From: Paramagnetospirillum kuznetsovii
Lineage (GTDB): Bacteria > Pseudomonadota > Alphaproteobacteria > Rhodospirillales > Magnetospirillaceae
Direction: 5' to 3'
Assembly (NCBI RefSeq): GCF_003284725.1
Contig: NZ_PGTO01000003.1
Span: forward strand, 317,139-381,138
DNA length: 64,000 bases
The stretch's first letter is position 1. Each line of letters starts with the position of its first letter. The translations under genes and the position numbers were made by a program. Below are positions 10,631 to 19,813 of the stretch, one piece after another. The notes beneath the pieces are model-generated. The model saw nothing but the letters and a program-made list of their open reading frames with translations. It was not told where the DNA came from and did no database searches.

Positions 10631-10681
10631 AATGATGGACGGGGCGCCTTGCCCGCGCGAGAGGGATGATCGAGCGAGCGC

Positions 10682-11188
10682 TTAGGCCTCGCCCATGGTC
10701 TCCAGCAGCGAAGCGGCGACGGCCTCGCGGGCGCTCTTGCCACCCCAGATGACGAACTGGAAGGCGGGATAAAACCGCTCGCACTCGCTGACCGCCAGAT
10801 CCACCAGATCTTCCAATTGTTCGGGCGACAGCCCGGCACCGCCCCGCAGCAGCGAGGTGTGGCGGAACATGGGAACCGCATCGTCGTCCCACAACCCGAA
10901 ATGGCCCAGCCAAAGCTTCTCGTTGATCACCGCCAGCAACTCGTAGATCGGGCCGCGCTTGGCGTCGGGGATCTTCATGTCGAAGGCGCAGGTGAAGTGC
11001 ATGGCGCCCATGTCCTCGCGCCAGGCGAAGTACAAAGAGTAATTGCACCACTGCCCGGGAACCTCGGCGGCCAATTCCTCGTCATTACGGCGGTCGAAGG
11101 CCCAATCATTGGCGGCGACGATCTGTTCGACCATATCCATGGGATTGGCCTGGATCTCTTCATCTTGATAAGCGGTGTTCAATGTCAT
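10682..11188 (-). CDS. YbjN domain-containing protein
   Basis: 168 residues, acidic and soluble. The pattern of an N-terminal NDWAFDRRNDEEL and a central YSLYFAWREDMGAMHFTCAFDMKIP, and a late PAFQFVIWGGKSAREAVAASLLET, matches the YbjN superfamily common in alphaproteobacteria next to proC. Function is unknown; YbjN-type folds resemble type III secretion chaperones. The start at 11188 (MTLNTAYQDEE) has GAGGGC upstream. It is transcribed toward proC with a repeat-filled gap of 135 bases. Confidence 0.8.
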   Translation of the reverse strand: MTLNTAYQDEEIQANPMDMVEQIVAANDWAFDRRNDEELAAEVPGQWCNYSLYFAWREDMGAMHFTCAFDMKIPDAKRGPIYELLAVINEKLWLGHFGLWDDDAVPMFRHTSLLRGGAGLSPEQLEDLVDLAVSECERFYPAFQFVIWGGKSAREAVAASLLETMGEA

Positions 11189-11352
11189 GCCGGCGCCCTC
11201 CATGGCATGGCTACTGTCTGGATACCGGTCGGAATCAAAACCTTGTGTCCCGACAGCATTCATCCGCACAAGGGGTAGCCAACCACACCACCAGAATCGG
11301 CGCAAGGCAATAGTTGCGAACGACTTGTGAATTTTTGTGGATAACTGGCGTT

Positions 11353-11679
11353 CTAGGCTTTGGGCTTGGGCGCGGCCTTCGGCTTGGGAGACACTGGAGT
11401 CTTGGGGGACGCTGGGGTCTTGGGCTTCTCCGAGGCCGCGAGGCGCGTCTCCAGCGCCTTGACCCGTTCTTCCAGGATTTCCTGCTGCTCGCGGGCCTTG
11501 GCGGCCATGGCGCGGACCACCTCGAACTCCTCGCGCGGCACCATGTCCAGCCCCGTGGTGACCCGCTCGAACTGCTGGCGCACCATGGCCTCCATCTCGG
11601 CGCGAAGACCGGACAGGGCACCCAGGGCACCGCTGGCGACGCGGGCCAAGTCATCGAAAAACGGCTTCTGGCTCTGCAT
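11353..11679 (-). CDS. ubiK: Accessory factor UbiK family protein (BMFP domain)
   Basis: 108 residues. The N-terminal helix (PFFDDLARVASGALGALSGLRAEMEAM) and the coiled coil PREEFEVVRAMAAKAREQQEILEERVKALE are diagnostic of UbiK/YqiC proteins, which assist aerobic ubiquinone synthesis. The C-terminus is a low-complexity tail of PKTP/PKPKA repeats, longer than in enterobacterial homologues. Confidence 0.88.
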   Translation of the reverse strand: MQSQKPFFDDLARVASGALGALSGLRAEMEAMVRQQFERVTTGLDMVPREEFEVVRAMAAKAREQQEILEERVKALETRLAASEKPKTPASPKTPVSPKPKAAPKPKA

Positions 11680-11736
11680 ATCGGCCTCTCTCGAAAGATA
11701 CGTCTCTAATAGTATGGTCCGGCGACCGGCCGGAGG

Positions 11737-12750
11737 CTAGCCCTTGTCGCTGACACCGGCCTCGGCGAAGGTCGCCATTCCCACATGGCAGGCGACGGCC
11801 GCCTTGACAAGACCCACCGCCACCGCCGCCCCCGAGCCCTCGCCAAGGCGCATGCCCAGGTCCAGCAGCGCCGTCTTGCCCAGCTTGCCCATCAAGCGAA
11901 GATGCCCCGGTTCCACCGACACATGCCCGACCATGCAATGGTCCAGGGCGTCGGCGCGCTCCAACGCCAAGGCGGCGACCGCCGCCGTGGTCACATAGCC
12001 GTCCAGCATGACCGGCACCCGACCCAGCCGCGCCGCGACCACGGCGCCCGCCATGGCGGCCAATTCGCGACCGCCCAGACGGCGCAGAATGTCCAGCGGC
12101 GGATTGCCCCGGTGCAATTTGACTCCGGCGGCCACCACCTCGATCTTGCGGGCCAATGCGCCGCCCTCGACACCGGTGCCGCGCCCGGTCCAGTCCGCCG
12201 CCTCGCCGCCGAACAGGGCGCAGGACACGGCCGCCGCCGGAGTCGTGTTGCCGATCCCCATCTCTCCGATCACCAGCAAGTCGGTATCGGCGGGAACCGA
12301 TTCCATGCCGGAGGCGAAGGCGGCGACGAACTCGTCCTCGCTCAGGGCCGCCCCTTGGGTGAAATCGGCGCTGGGACGTTCCAGGTCCAGCGCAACCACG
12401 TCCAACTGGACATCGAACGCCTTGCACAACTGGTTGATGGCGGCGCCACCATGGCGAAAATTGGCCACCATCTGAAGGGTAACCTCGGCGGGGAAAGCAG
12501 ACACCCCCAAGGCGGCGACACCATGATTACCGGCGAAGACCCTGGCCCTGGGAGTCGCCAGACGCGGAGGATGGCGGCCTTGCCAAGCGGACAGCCATTG
12601 GGACAGGTCTTCCAACCGGCCCAACGACCCGGCCGGCTTGGTCAATTGGGGCTCGCGAGCCCCCCAGGCGGCAACCGCGTCCAGATCGCGGGACGGCATC
12701 TCGGCCAGTAAGGCTCGAATATCCGCGACGCTAGAAATAGTAAAATTCAA
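11737..12750 (-). CDS. cobT: Nicotinate-nucleotide--dimethylbenzimidazole phosphoribosyltransferase
   Basis: 337 residues. KPAGSLGRLEDL near residue 38, FAGNHGVAALGVSAFP near 72, GEMGIGNTTPAAA near 165 and the C-terminal EGSGAAVAVGLVKAA identify CobT, which makes alpha-ribazole phosphate for the lower ligand of cobalamin. The start is a TTG at 12750 with GGGAGAG five bases upstream; the open frame continues upstream into sequence antisense to cobS. It is divergent from cobS-cobC with only 52 bases between starts. Confidence 0.93.
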   Translation of the reverse strand: MNFTISSVADIRALLAEMPSRDLDAVAAWGAREPQLTKPAGSLGRLEDLSQWLSAWQGRHPPRLATPRARVFAGNHGVAALGVSAFPAEVTLQMVANFRHGGAAINQLCKAFDVQLDVVALDLERPSADFTQGAALSEDEFVAAFASGMESVPADTDLLVIGEMGIGNTTPAAAVSCALFGGEAADWTGRGTGVEGGALARKIEVVAAGVKLHRGNPPLDILRRLGGRELAAMAGAVVAARLGRVPVMLDGYVTTAAVAALALERADALDHCMVGHVSVEPGHLRLMGKLGKTALLDLGMRLGEGSGAAVAVGLVKAAVACHVGMATFAEAGVSDKG

Positions 12751-12802
12751 GGATACTCTCCCAACATATTGCGGGCTTCCCCTGCCCGTCCTATAAACCA
12801 GG

Positions 12803-13612
12803 ATGATGAGCAAGTCACCAGACATTCCGTCGCTTTCCCCGGCGCCTTCCCCGCCGTCGCCGCCAAGCGGTTGGCTGGCCGATCTGCATTTGGCGGCCTC
12901 CTTCATGACCCGCATTCCCTTACCCGATCCGGGCGTGGTCGCGGGCGGTCTGGCGCCCGCCATGCGCTGCTTTCCGTTGGTCGGACTTGGCCTGGGGCTG
13001 CTGGCGGGGCTGGTGGGCGCCATTGCCACATGGCTGCTTCCCCCCCTCCCCGCCGCCTTGCTGGCCATCCTTACCCTGGTCCTCGCCACCGGGGCGCTGC
13101 ACGAGGACGGCCTTGCCGATCTGGCGGATGGGCTGGGAGCGCGAGGCGGAATTGACAAGCGGCTCGAGGTGATGCGCCAGTCCAGCATCGGCGCCTACGG
13201 CGTGCTGGCGCTGCTGTTCTCGGTCGGGCTGCGGGTCGGCGCCCTTGCCGCCATCCCCGGCGGCTGGCGGATGGCCGGGGCGCTGATGGCCGCATCGGCC
13301 CTGTCGCGGGCCATGATCCCCGCCGCCATGCAAATCATGCCTCCGGTGCGGCCCGATGGACTGGGCGCCGCCGCCGGAGTGCCGGATGCCACCGTGGCGG
13401 CCACCGCCGCCGGTTTGGGATTGGCCGTGGCGGCGCTCGGCATCGGATTGGGCGGCGCCCTGGCCGCCGCCATCCTTGCCATCGTCGCCACGCTGGCGGT
13501 CGTCATGGTGGCGCGCCGCGTCCTCGGCGGTTTCACCGGCGATGTGCTGGGAGCCGTGCAGCAAGCGGCCGAGATCGCCATTCTGCTGGCCGCCGCCATG
13601 GTGTGGGCATGA
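12803..13612 (+). CDS. cobS: Adenosylcobinamide-GDP ribazoletransferase (cobalamin synthase)
   Basis: 269 residues, an integral membrane protein with about six hydrophobic helices. The conserved GALHEDGLADLADGLG near residue 97 and RLEVMRQSSIGAYG near 118 are the CobS signature. A proline/serine-rich 20-residue leader precedes the conserved core (DLHLAASFMTRIPLP). It joins alpha-ribazole to adenosylcobinamide-GDP. The stop overlaps the ATG of the next gene (ATGA). Confidence 0.95.
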   Translation: MMSKSPDIPSLSPAPSPPSPPSGWLADLHLAASFMTRIPLPDPGVVAGGLAPAMRCFPLVGLGLGLLAGLVGAIATWLLPPLPAALLAILTLVLATGALHEDGLADLADGLGARGGIDKRLEVMRQSSIGAYGVLALLFSVGLRVGALAAIPGGWRMAGALMAASALSRAMIPAAMQIMPPVRPDGLGAAAGVPDATVAATAAGLGLAVAALGIGLGGALAAAILAIVATLAVVMVARRVLGGFTGDVLGAVQQAAEIAILLAAAMVWA

Positions 13613-14223
13613 GCGGCGGTAGCGGCGCCACGCGCTGGTGGCTGTTGCGCCATGCGCCGGTCCCCTGCCCGTTCGGACGCATTCACGGCCGCCTCGACGT
13701 CGCCTGCGACACGTCGGAGGACGACGCCTTCCGGGCCTTGACGAAGATCATACCGTCCAACCCCGTGTTGGTGGAAAGTGGCCTTATTCGCTGCCGCCAA
13801 ACGGCGGGGGCCTTGGAAACCGCCGGAATGCTGCTGCCACCTCCCATTATCGAGCCCGATTTGATGGAACAGGACTTCGGCCGTTGGCAGGGACGCAGTT
13901 GGAGCGACCTGGAAGCGGTCAAGGATCCCGATCTCGCCAGTTTCTGGCGTGATCCGGCCGGAACCGCGCCGCCGGGCGGAGAAAGCTTCGCCGCCATGAT
14001 CCAGCGGGTCTCGGCGGCACTGCAAAGCCTGTCGTCAGCCCAATCGGGGCGCGACATTCTGGCCATCGTCCATGCCGGCACCATTCGGGCCGCCCTGGCC
14101 CAGGCCCTGGATCTGGAGCCCGCCACCGCCCTTCGCTTTGCCGTTCATCCGCTGTCCCTGACTCGACTGGACTTCACCGCCGAGGGCTGGCGGATAGAAA
14201 TGGTGAATGCGCTTTCCCATTAG
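13609..14223 (+). CDS. cobC: Histidine phosphatase, probable alpha-ribazole phosphatase
   Basis: 204 residues of the phosphoglycerate mutase-like family: the phosphohistidine motif is WWLLRHAPVP (RHA in place of the usual RHG), with a later IVHAGTIRAALAQAL carrying the second catalytic histidine. The start ATG overlaps the cobS stop, so coupling suggests the cobalamin role of dephosphorylating alpha-ribazole phosphate. Substrate assignment rests on context. Confidence 0.85.
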   Translation: MSGGSGATRWWLLRHAPVPCPFGRIHGRLDVACDTSEDDAFRALTKIIPSNPVLVESGLIRCRQTAGALETAGMLLPPPIIEPDLMEQDFGRWQGRSWSDLEAVKDPDLASFWRDPAGTAPPGGESFAAMIQRVSAALQSLSSAQSGRDILAIVHAGTIRAALAQALDLEPATALRFAVHPLSLTRLDFTAEGWRIEMVNALSH

Positions 14224-14353
14224 TCATCCTGCATAGGCAGGCTTGAAATCAGTCAAGATCGGGGCGCGACCAGCAAATAGAACATGTATTTTTCATTCTT
14301 TTTTGGTCATGATAAGCACCTGGATGGGTGGGCACGCTTATCCTCTGGAGTTC

Positions 14354-16414
14354 ATGATGAGAGCACTTCTTCGAAATCTCAGTCTCAGTTCCAGAATTGG
14401 AATCGCCATTCTTATCCCGGTTCTGGGGATGCTGGTCTTCTCGGGGATCGGCCTGTCTGAAAAGATCGCCTTCGCCAAGAAGATGAACCAGCTCGAGGAG
14501 CTTGCCGGACTTGGCCCGACCATCGGAACCCTGGTGCATGAGCTCCAGAAGGAACGCGGCATGTCGGTGGGGTTCATCGGCAGCAAGGGCGCGAAGTTCG
14601 CCGACCGGCTGCCGGGCCAGCGCAAGGACGCCGACACCCGCCTCGCGGCGCTGACCGAGGCCCTGCGCAAATTCGAATCCTCCGAGACCTCGGCCGGTCT
14701 GAAAGCGTCCATCGCGGGCGCCAAACCCGGCCTTGAGGCACTTGGTGCCAAGCGTGCCGCCATCGACAGCCTGTCGCTGACCATGCAGGAGACCGCCGGA
14801 TTCTATACCGCCACCATCGGCAAGCTGTTGGCGGTCATCGAACAGATGGCGGTGGTTGATTCCGACGTCCGCCTGTCCAAGGCGATCACGGCCTATACCC
14901 AACTGCTGCACGGCAAGGAACGGGCGGGGCAAGAGCGCGCCACCGCGTCGGGGGGATTCGGCGCCAAAAAGTTCGAGGCCCCCATCCACCGCAAGTTCAC
15001 CCAGTTGATCGCCCAGCAGGATACATATTTCGCCACCTATACCATCTATGCCACCGAGGAGCAGAAGCAGGCCCTGGGCGCCGCCTTGGCCGATGGCGCC
15101 GCCAAGGAGGTCGATCGCATGCGCGTCATCGCCATGGACAGCCCCTTCTCCGGCACCACCGGCGAGGTGGAAGCGCCCGTCTGGTTCGATGCCATCACCA
15201 AGAAGATCGATCTGTTCAAGCAGGTGGAAGACAAGGTCGCCTCCGAACTGATCGGTCTGGCCGCCGCCATTCACGCCGAGACGGAACGGGCACTTTACAC
15301 CTATCTCGTCGGCACCATCGTCCTGCTGGCCGCTGGCATCGGCATCGCCTGGGTGATCGCCGCCGATATCTCTGGCCCACTCAGCAAGATCATCGTCTCC
15401 ATGGACGTGCTGTCCAAGGGCGACACGTCCCATGAGGTGGAGGGCGCCGACCGTCACGACGAGATCGGCGCCATGGCCCGTGCCGTCGAGGTCTTTCGCA
15501 CCGGATTGTTGCGCGCCGACCAATTGACCTCTCAGCAGAAGGTCGAACAGGAAGCCAAGGACCGCCGCGCCAAGGTGATCGACGGCATCTTGGGCCAATT
15601 CAACTTCGAAGTGGCGGAAGTGCTGGAAACCATGGCGGCATCCGCCACCGAGTTGGAAGCCACCTCGCAGACCATGTCGGCCACCGCCGAGGAAACCTCC
15701 AACCAGGCCACCGTGGTGGCGGCGGCGGTGGAGGAAATGGCGGTCAATATGCGCACCGTGGCCGGTGCCGCCGACCATCTGTCGGATTCGGTGGAAGCCA
15801 TCAATCACCGGGTGGCGGATTCGGTCCATATCGCCGAAAGCGCCCGCCACCGGGCGCAGGAAACCAATCAATCGGTGCGCGGATTGTCGCAGGCGGTGCT
15901 CAAGATCGGCGCGGTGGTCAATCTCATCAACGACATCGCCAGCCAGACCAATCTTCTCGCGCTGAACGCCACCATCGAGGCCGCCCGCGCGGGCGACGCC
16001 GGCAAGGGTTTCGCCGTCGTCGCCAACGAGGTCAAGAACCTGGCCAACCAGACGGCGCGCGCCACCGATGAAATCACCTCTCAGATCAGCTCGGTCCAGA
16101 CTGAAACCCGCGCCGCCGTGGACGCCATCACGGAAATCACCGGAATCATCGAGCAGATGAGCCAGTTGTCCACCGGCATTTCATCCTCGGTCTCCGAGCA
16201 GGATTCGGCGACCTCGGAAATCGCCAACAATGTCCAGCAGGTCTCGCTGGGCGTCGACGAGGTCAGTTCCAACGTGGTCGGCGTCAATCGGGCGGCGGTG
16301 GAAACCGGGCACGCCGCCGACGACGTCCTCGAGGCGGCGCGCACCGTCGCCGAACGGGCCACCGCGCTCCGCCAGCAGGTGGACGCGTTCCTCACCAATA
16401 TCCGTGCTGCCTGA
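14354..16414 (+). CDS. Methyl-accepting chemotaxis protein with nitrate/nitrite-sensing (NIT) domain
   Basis: About 686 residues. TM1 near 10-32 is followed by a periplasmic NIT domain with the hallmark [20 protein letters not shown] near residues 57-76 and [12 protein letters not shown] after it. TM2 is near 320-342, then a HAMP, and a cytoplasmic signalling domain with the hairpin [23 protein letters not shown] domains bind nitrate or nitrite in characterised cases. The start is ATG 14354 with CTGGAG upstream; the open frame begins earlier but without homology. It is followed after 18 bases by a STAS gene and an RsbW-like gene, an unusual pairing for a chemoreceptor. Confidence 0.92.
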   Translation: MMRALLRNLSLSSRIGIAILIPVLGMLVFSGIGLSEKIAFAKKMNQLEELAGLGPTIGTLVHELQKERGMSVGFIGSKGAKFADRLPGQRKDADTRLAALTEALRKFESSETSAGLKASIAGAKPGLEALGAKRAAIDSLSLTMQETAGFYTATIGKLLAVIEQMAVVDSDVRLSKAITAYTQLLHGKERAGQERATASGGFGAKKFEAPIHRKFTQLIAQQDTYFATYTIYATEEQKQALGAALADGAAKEVDRMRVIAMDSPFSGTTGEVEAPVWFDAITKKIDLFKQVEDKVASELIGLAAAIHAETERALYTYLVGTIVLLAAGIGIAWVIAADISGPLSKIIVSMDVLSKGDTSHEVEGADRHDEIGAMARAVEVFRTGLLRADQLTSQQKVEQEAKDRRAKVIDGILGQFNFEVAEVLETMAASATELEATSQTMSATAEETSNQATVVAAAVEEMAVNMRTVAGAADHLSDSVEAINHRVADSVHIAESARHRAQETNQSVRGLSQAVLKIGAVVNLINDIASQTNLLALNATIEAARAGDAGKGFAVVANEVKNLANQTARATDEITSQISSVQTETRAAVDAITEITGIIEQMSQLSTGISSSVSEQDSATSEIANNVQQVSLGVDEVSSNVVGVNRAAVETGHAADDVLEAARTVAERATALRQQVDAFLTNIRAA

Positions 16415-16432
16415 TCGCGGGAGAGAACAGTC

Positions 16433-16732
16433 ATGCAATTCACCACCAAGCGCGACGGCAACCGGATCGACGTCTCGGTGTCCGGCAAACTGACCTTCGC
16501 CGACTCGGCGACGTTTCCGCAGTTCGTCGAACAGGTCACCAAGGGCTCTGGAATTTGCGATATCGATCTGGGCGGTCTCAGCTTCATCGACTCCACCGGC
16601 ATGAGTCTCTTCGTGCATGTCTATGACGCGGCGCAGGTATCCGGGCTGAAAGTCGTGATCCGGAACGCTACGGGGGCGGTGTCCGAGACATTGCGCCGCG
16701 CCAGTTTCGACACGCTGTTCGAGTTCCGTTGA
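16433..16732 (+). CDS. STAS domain protein (anti-sigma factor antagonist type)
   Basis: 99 residues, a single STAS domain. The phosphorylatable serine is in the canonical SFIDSTGMSLF near residue 52. Such proteins bind RsbW-type kinases and are switched by serine phosphorylation. It lies 18 bases after the NIT chemoreceptor, and its stop overlaps the next gene's TTG start, so the three genes are probably one operon. Confidence 0.9.
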   Translation: MQFTTKRDGNRIDVSVSGKLTFADSATFPQFVEQVTKGSGICDIDLGGLSFIDSTGMSLFVHVYDAAQVSGLKVVIRNATGAVSETLRRASFDTLFEFR

Positions 16733-17433
16733 GCAACGCCGCCCCTATGTCCATGACCAATGCGGAGGTCGATGCCGTCGTCGCGGCCCGCTTGGACGAT
16801 GCCATGCGCGACGCCAATGGCGGGGCGGCACGGCCATTGGCGTTCTCCGCCTTCGACAGCGGCAAGGTCGAAGACCTGGCGCAATTCCTGGAGGCGGCGG
16901 TCGGTGTTTGGATCGACGTCGCCTGTAAGGGGCATGCGGCATTCCAAATTCCGCCCGATGCCGACCTGGTGTTGCGGGTCTCGACGGCGGCGGCCATTCG
17001 TCTCGACGTGGCCGACGCGGTGGCGCGAGCCATGATGAAGCGGTTCCAACACCTTCAACCGCTGGAATCCGATATTCGCTGCGCGCTTCAAGAAGCCATC
17101 GGCAACGCGGTCATTCATGGAAATCTTGGCCTGGACGGATCGTTGCGCGCCACCATGGAGGGATTGCGGATCTTTTCCGCCACCATGGAACAACGCCAAT
17201 CCGATCCCGCCCTAGCCTGCCTGCCCATCACCATCCGGGCCAAGGCGCACCATGACGGCGTTACCTTTGTGGTCGAGGATATGGGGGCGGGCTTCACGCC
17301 TCCGACCATCGGGCCAGAGCCTATCCCCGCGGTCGCCGCCGGTGGACTTGGCCTTGCCATCATTCATCGCTGCTGCGCCCAGCTTCGGTTCGACAGCGGC
17401 GGCCGATGCATCGACATGGCGTTCCGACTCTAG
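16729..17433 (+). CDS. RsbW-like histidine-kinase-type ATPase (anti-sigma factor family)
   Basis: About 234 residues from a TTG at 16729 that overlaps the STAS stop (TTGA); an ATG at 16747 is the alternative start. The C-terminal half is a GHKL ATPase: LQEAIGNAVIHGN (N-box with E, N and HG), DMGAGFTPP and GGLGLAIIHRCC. The N-terminal about 90 residues are not recognised. With the STAS protein it forms a likely partner-switching pair. No sigma factor gene is adjacent, so the output target is unknown. Confidence 0.85.
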   Translation: MSNAAPMSMTNAEVDAVVAARLDDAMRDANGGAARPLAFSAFDSGKVEDLAQFLEAAVGVWIDVACKGHAAFQIPPDADLVLRVSTAAAIRLDVADAVARAMMKRFQHLQPLESDIRCALQEAIGNAVIHGNLGLDGSLRATMEGLRIFSATMEQRQSDPALACLPITIRAKAHHDGVTFVVEDMGAGFTPPTIGPEPIPAVAAGGLGLAIIHRCCAQLRFDSGGRCIDMAFRL

Positions 17434-17443
17434 CCATCCGGCT

Positions 17444-18499
17444 CTAGTCACGGGGGCCGAGGTCGATAGTGCGGGACTTGAGCTCCGCCCAAAGGGTCTC
17501 GTGCCGACGCTGGACCTCGCCCCGACACGAGACCAGAAAGCCGACCTTGGCCGGCCAGGGGGCCACCAGTTCGGGCGCCCCCAAGACCAGCGGCAGCATA
17601 TGGGCCTCGCTGCCGCGAATCATATTGGCGTAGCCGTTGTAGTTGGACTGCAACGCCGCATTTTCCGGCTTCAGCATGAAGGTGAGAAACTTCAAGGCAT
17701 TGGCGCGATTGGGCGGATTGCGCGGAATGGCGATGACGTCGGTCCACACCAGATTGCCCTCACGCGGATAGGCATAGGCCAAGGTCGGACGGCCTTCGCG
17801 CGCCCGCATGGCGTCGCCATTGCGGGTCACCGCCAGCACCACATCCGCACGGCCCAGCGACTGCGCCATTCCGGCCGACTGCACCGGCGGGGTCGCCGCC
17901 AGCAGGGGGGACAGTTGGCGCGCCGCCTTTTCCAGCTTGGCGTCGTCAAGCGTGCAGCGGGGCTCGCCCAGATACAGCAGCGCCAACTGCACCATGTCGG
18001 CGTCGTCCATTATCTTGATATGGCCGAGGATGTCGGGCGGCGGGTCGAACAGCAGGCGAAGCGTGTCGATGTCGCCCTTGTGAACCGAGGTATCCACGGC
18101 GAAGGCGGTGGTTCCCCACTGATGCGGGATGGTGAACTCGTTGCGGGGATCGAAGGATCGCGACCGCCACGGATCCTCGATATTCCAAAATCCGGGCAGT
18201 CGGTCCGCCCATATTCGCTCCAGAAGCCCGTGCTCGATCAAGCCCATCACTTGGTGATCGGGCGGAAAGGTTATGTCATAGCCGGAATGCCCGCCCGCCA
18301 GCTTGGCAACCATGGCGGAATGGTCGGGCGCCTCATCCAAGATGGCACTAAGATTGGTCTCGCGTTCGAACTTGCCCAGAAGTTCGGGCGAAATGCTGCC
18401 GATACGGGCCAGAATCCGCAACTCACTGGCCGCCAGGACCGGACCGGCCAGCCCTAGGACGATCAACGCGGCAAAGACGGCGGTGACGGATATCCGCAT
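17444..18499 (-). CDS. Periplasmic substrate-binding protein (PotD/spermidine-putrescine-like)
   Basis: 351 residues with a Sec signal peptide (MRISVTAVFAALIVLGLAGPVLA). The body has the layout of iron/polyamine-type binding proteins: NLSAILDEAPDHSAMVAKL, GYDITFPPDHQVMGLI, PHQWGTTAFAVD, and GNLVWTDVIAIPRNPPN followed by ANALKFLTFMLKPEN. The start ATG overlaps the stop of the metallopeptidase gene (TGATG). No permease or ATPase gene lies nearby, so it is an orphan binding protein. The ligand is not determinable. Confidence 0.82.
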   Translation of the reverse strand: MRISVTAVFAALIVLGLAGPVLAASELRILARIGSISPELLGKFERETNLSAILDEAPDHSAMVAKLAGGHSGYDITFPPDHQVMGLIEHGLLERIWADRLPGFWNIEDPWRSRSFDPRNEFTIPHQWGTTAFAVDTSVHKGDIDTLRLLFDPPPDILGHIKIMDDADMVQLALLYLGEPRCTLDDAKLEKAARQLSPLLAATPPVQSAGMAQSLGRADVVLAVTRNGDAMRAREGRPTLAYAYPREGNLVWTDVIAIPRNPPNRANALKFLTFMLKPENAALQSNYNGYANMIRGSEAHMLPLVLGAPELVAPWPAKVGFLVSCRGEVQRRHETLWAELKSRTIDLGPRD

Positions 18500-18906
18500 C
18501 ACGCCTCGTCCTCGATTCGCTCCATGTCGTCGTCGGACAGGCCGAAATGGTGGCCGATCTCGTGGATCAGCACATGCTTGACCACCGAGGACAGGTCTTC
18601 TCCCGTCTCGCACCAGTAGTCGAGAATGGGGCGACGGTAGAGGAAGATCATGTCCACGTCGCTGGGCGCGCCGCCAAAGGCCTGGATGTCCATGGCGGTG
18701 CCGCGATACAGGCCAAGCAGGTCGAAGGAACTTTCCAGATCCATCTCGCGTTCCACATCGTCGTCGGGAAAGTCCTCGACCCGGATGATCACATCGGCGG
18801 CATAGCGGCGCAGTTCCTCTGGAATATCGGCGAAGGCGATCGCCGCGATGGTTTCCAGATCGGCGCAGCTGGGGGGCGTGCTGTGGTGGGGCATTACTCT
18901 GCTCAT
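18499..18906 (-). CDS. Metallopeptidase family protein (minimal zincin, DUF1025-like)
   Basis: 135 residues. The zinc motif HVLIHEIGHHFGLSDDDM near residues 111-128 contains HExxH plus the expected downstream aspartate. LLGLYRG and IFLYRRPILDYW fit the small cytoplasmic zincin-like family found in many bacteria. Its physiological substrate is unknown. It is translationally coupled to the downstream binding-protein gene. Confidence 0.88.
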   Translation of the reverse strand: MSRVMPHHSTPPSCADLETIAAIAFADIPEELRRYAADVIIRVEDFPDDDVEREMDLESSFDLLGLYRGTAMDIQAFGGAPSDVDMIFLYRRPILDYWCETGEDLSSVVKHVLIHEIGHHFGLSDDDMERIEDEA

Positions 18907-18977
18907 GAAAAGAATTTAGCCTGTCCTTGATGGCGAAGCCAGCAAAGCCCATGTCTGGTGTGCGACCAGGAGCTTCC

Positions 18978-19286
18978 ATGACCCAGACACTGACCGGCCC
19001 GGCCCGCGCCGCCGCCTTGGCCCAATTGCCCGGATGGACGGAGTGCGACGGCCGCGACGCCATCGCCAAGACCTTCGTCTTCAAGGATTTCGCCAAGGCC
19101 TTCGCCTTCATGACCGAGGTCGCCCTGGCCGCCGAACGCATGAACCACCACCCAGAATGGTCCAATGTGTGGAACAAGGTACAGATAACCTTGTCCACCC
19201 ACGATGCCGGTGGAGTCACCGCGAAAGACATCGACCTGGCCAAGGCCATGGAGGCGGCTTCCGGGACTGCCACACTCCGTAAATAG
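18978..19286 (+). CDS. phhB: 4a-hydroxytetrahydrobiopterin dehydratase (pterin-4-alpha-carbinolamine dehydratase)
   Basis: 102 residues. The diagnostic segment is [17 protein letters not shown] near residue 58, with the catalytic histidines, followed by [21 protein letters not shown]. The start at 18978 has CAGGAG six to seven bases upstream, better than the more distal ATG at 18927. The enzyme recycles the pterin cofactor of aromatic amino acid hydroxylases; no phhA is seen in the window. Confidence 0.92.
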   Translation: MTQTLTGPARAAALAQLPGWTECDGRDAIAKTFVFKDFAKAFAFMTEVALAAERMNHHPEWSNVWNKVQITLSTHDAGGVTAKDIDLAKAMEAASGTATLRK

Positions 19287-19296
19287 CGCGTTGTGT

Positions 19297-19318
19297 GGAG
19301 CGCGGGCGTCCCGCCCGC
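19297..19318. repeat. Family A dispersed repeat
   Basis: GGAGCGCGGGCGTCCCGCCCGC, the consensus form of the 22-bp unit, ten bases after the phhB stop in the convergent gap with holC. It could form a hairpin terminating one or both genes, but no T-run follows. Confidence 0.85.
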
Positions 19319-19357
19319 CCTGTGGGGCACATCAAGCGACGGCTGCTGGCTAAGCCA

Positions 19358-19813
19358 TCAGCCCCGCGCCTTTTCCTCCCAGCCGCCGCGCTCGGTCTGC
19401 TGGTAATAAACCAATTCATGACCGGCGGCCTTCCAGTCCTTCCAGCGCTCGCGGGCGGCTTGGACCGCGTCGGGGTCGTTGCCGTCGAACAGGTCCAGGC
19501 AACGGGCGAAGCCTTCCACCGCCTCGGAACGGGCACCGTCGCACATCACCAGAATGGTCGCCTCGTTGGGGTTCTCGTCGCGGTCGGTCAGCCAGATGGG
19601 CTGAAGCGCCGGATCGCCGTCGCGGGCGGCGCCGTGGGGAATCCACGACTCGGGCTCGAAGGTCCACAGGCGCTCGTTCAGATCATCGACCCGTTCCGCC
19701 GATCCCGCCAGCACCACCGCCCGGTGCCCCGCCGCCAGGGCCTTGTCCAACAGCTTAGGCAGGGCTTGATCCAGCGACAGGCGCGTCAGGTGGTAAAAGC
19801 CGATCTGGGTCAT
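19358..19813 (-). CDS. holC: DNA polymerase III subunit chi
   Basis: 151 residues. IGFYHLTRLSLDQALPKLLDKALAAGHRAVVL and SWIPHGAARDGDPALQPIWLT match the HolC layout. Chi links the clamp loader to single-strand binding protein. Its ATG overlaps the stop of the upstream glycosyltransferase (ATGA). Confidence 0.92.
   Translation of the reverse strand: MTQIGFYHLTRLSLDQALPKLLDKALAAGHRAVVLAGSAERVDDLNERLWTFEPESWIPHGAARDGDPALQPIWLTDRDENPNEATILVMCDGARSEAVEGFARCLDLFDGNDPDAVQAARERWKDWKAAGHELVYYQQTERGGWEEKARG

Noticed and set aside
12751..12802. Cobalamin riboswitch between cobT and cobS
   Set aside because: The gap between the divergent starts is only 52 bases, too short for a B12 riboswitch, and no B12-box-like sequence was seen.
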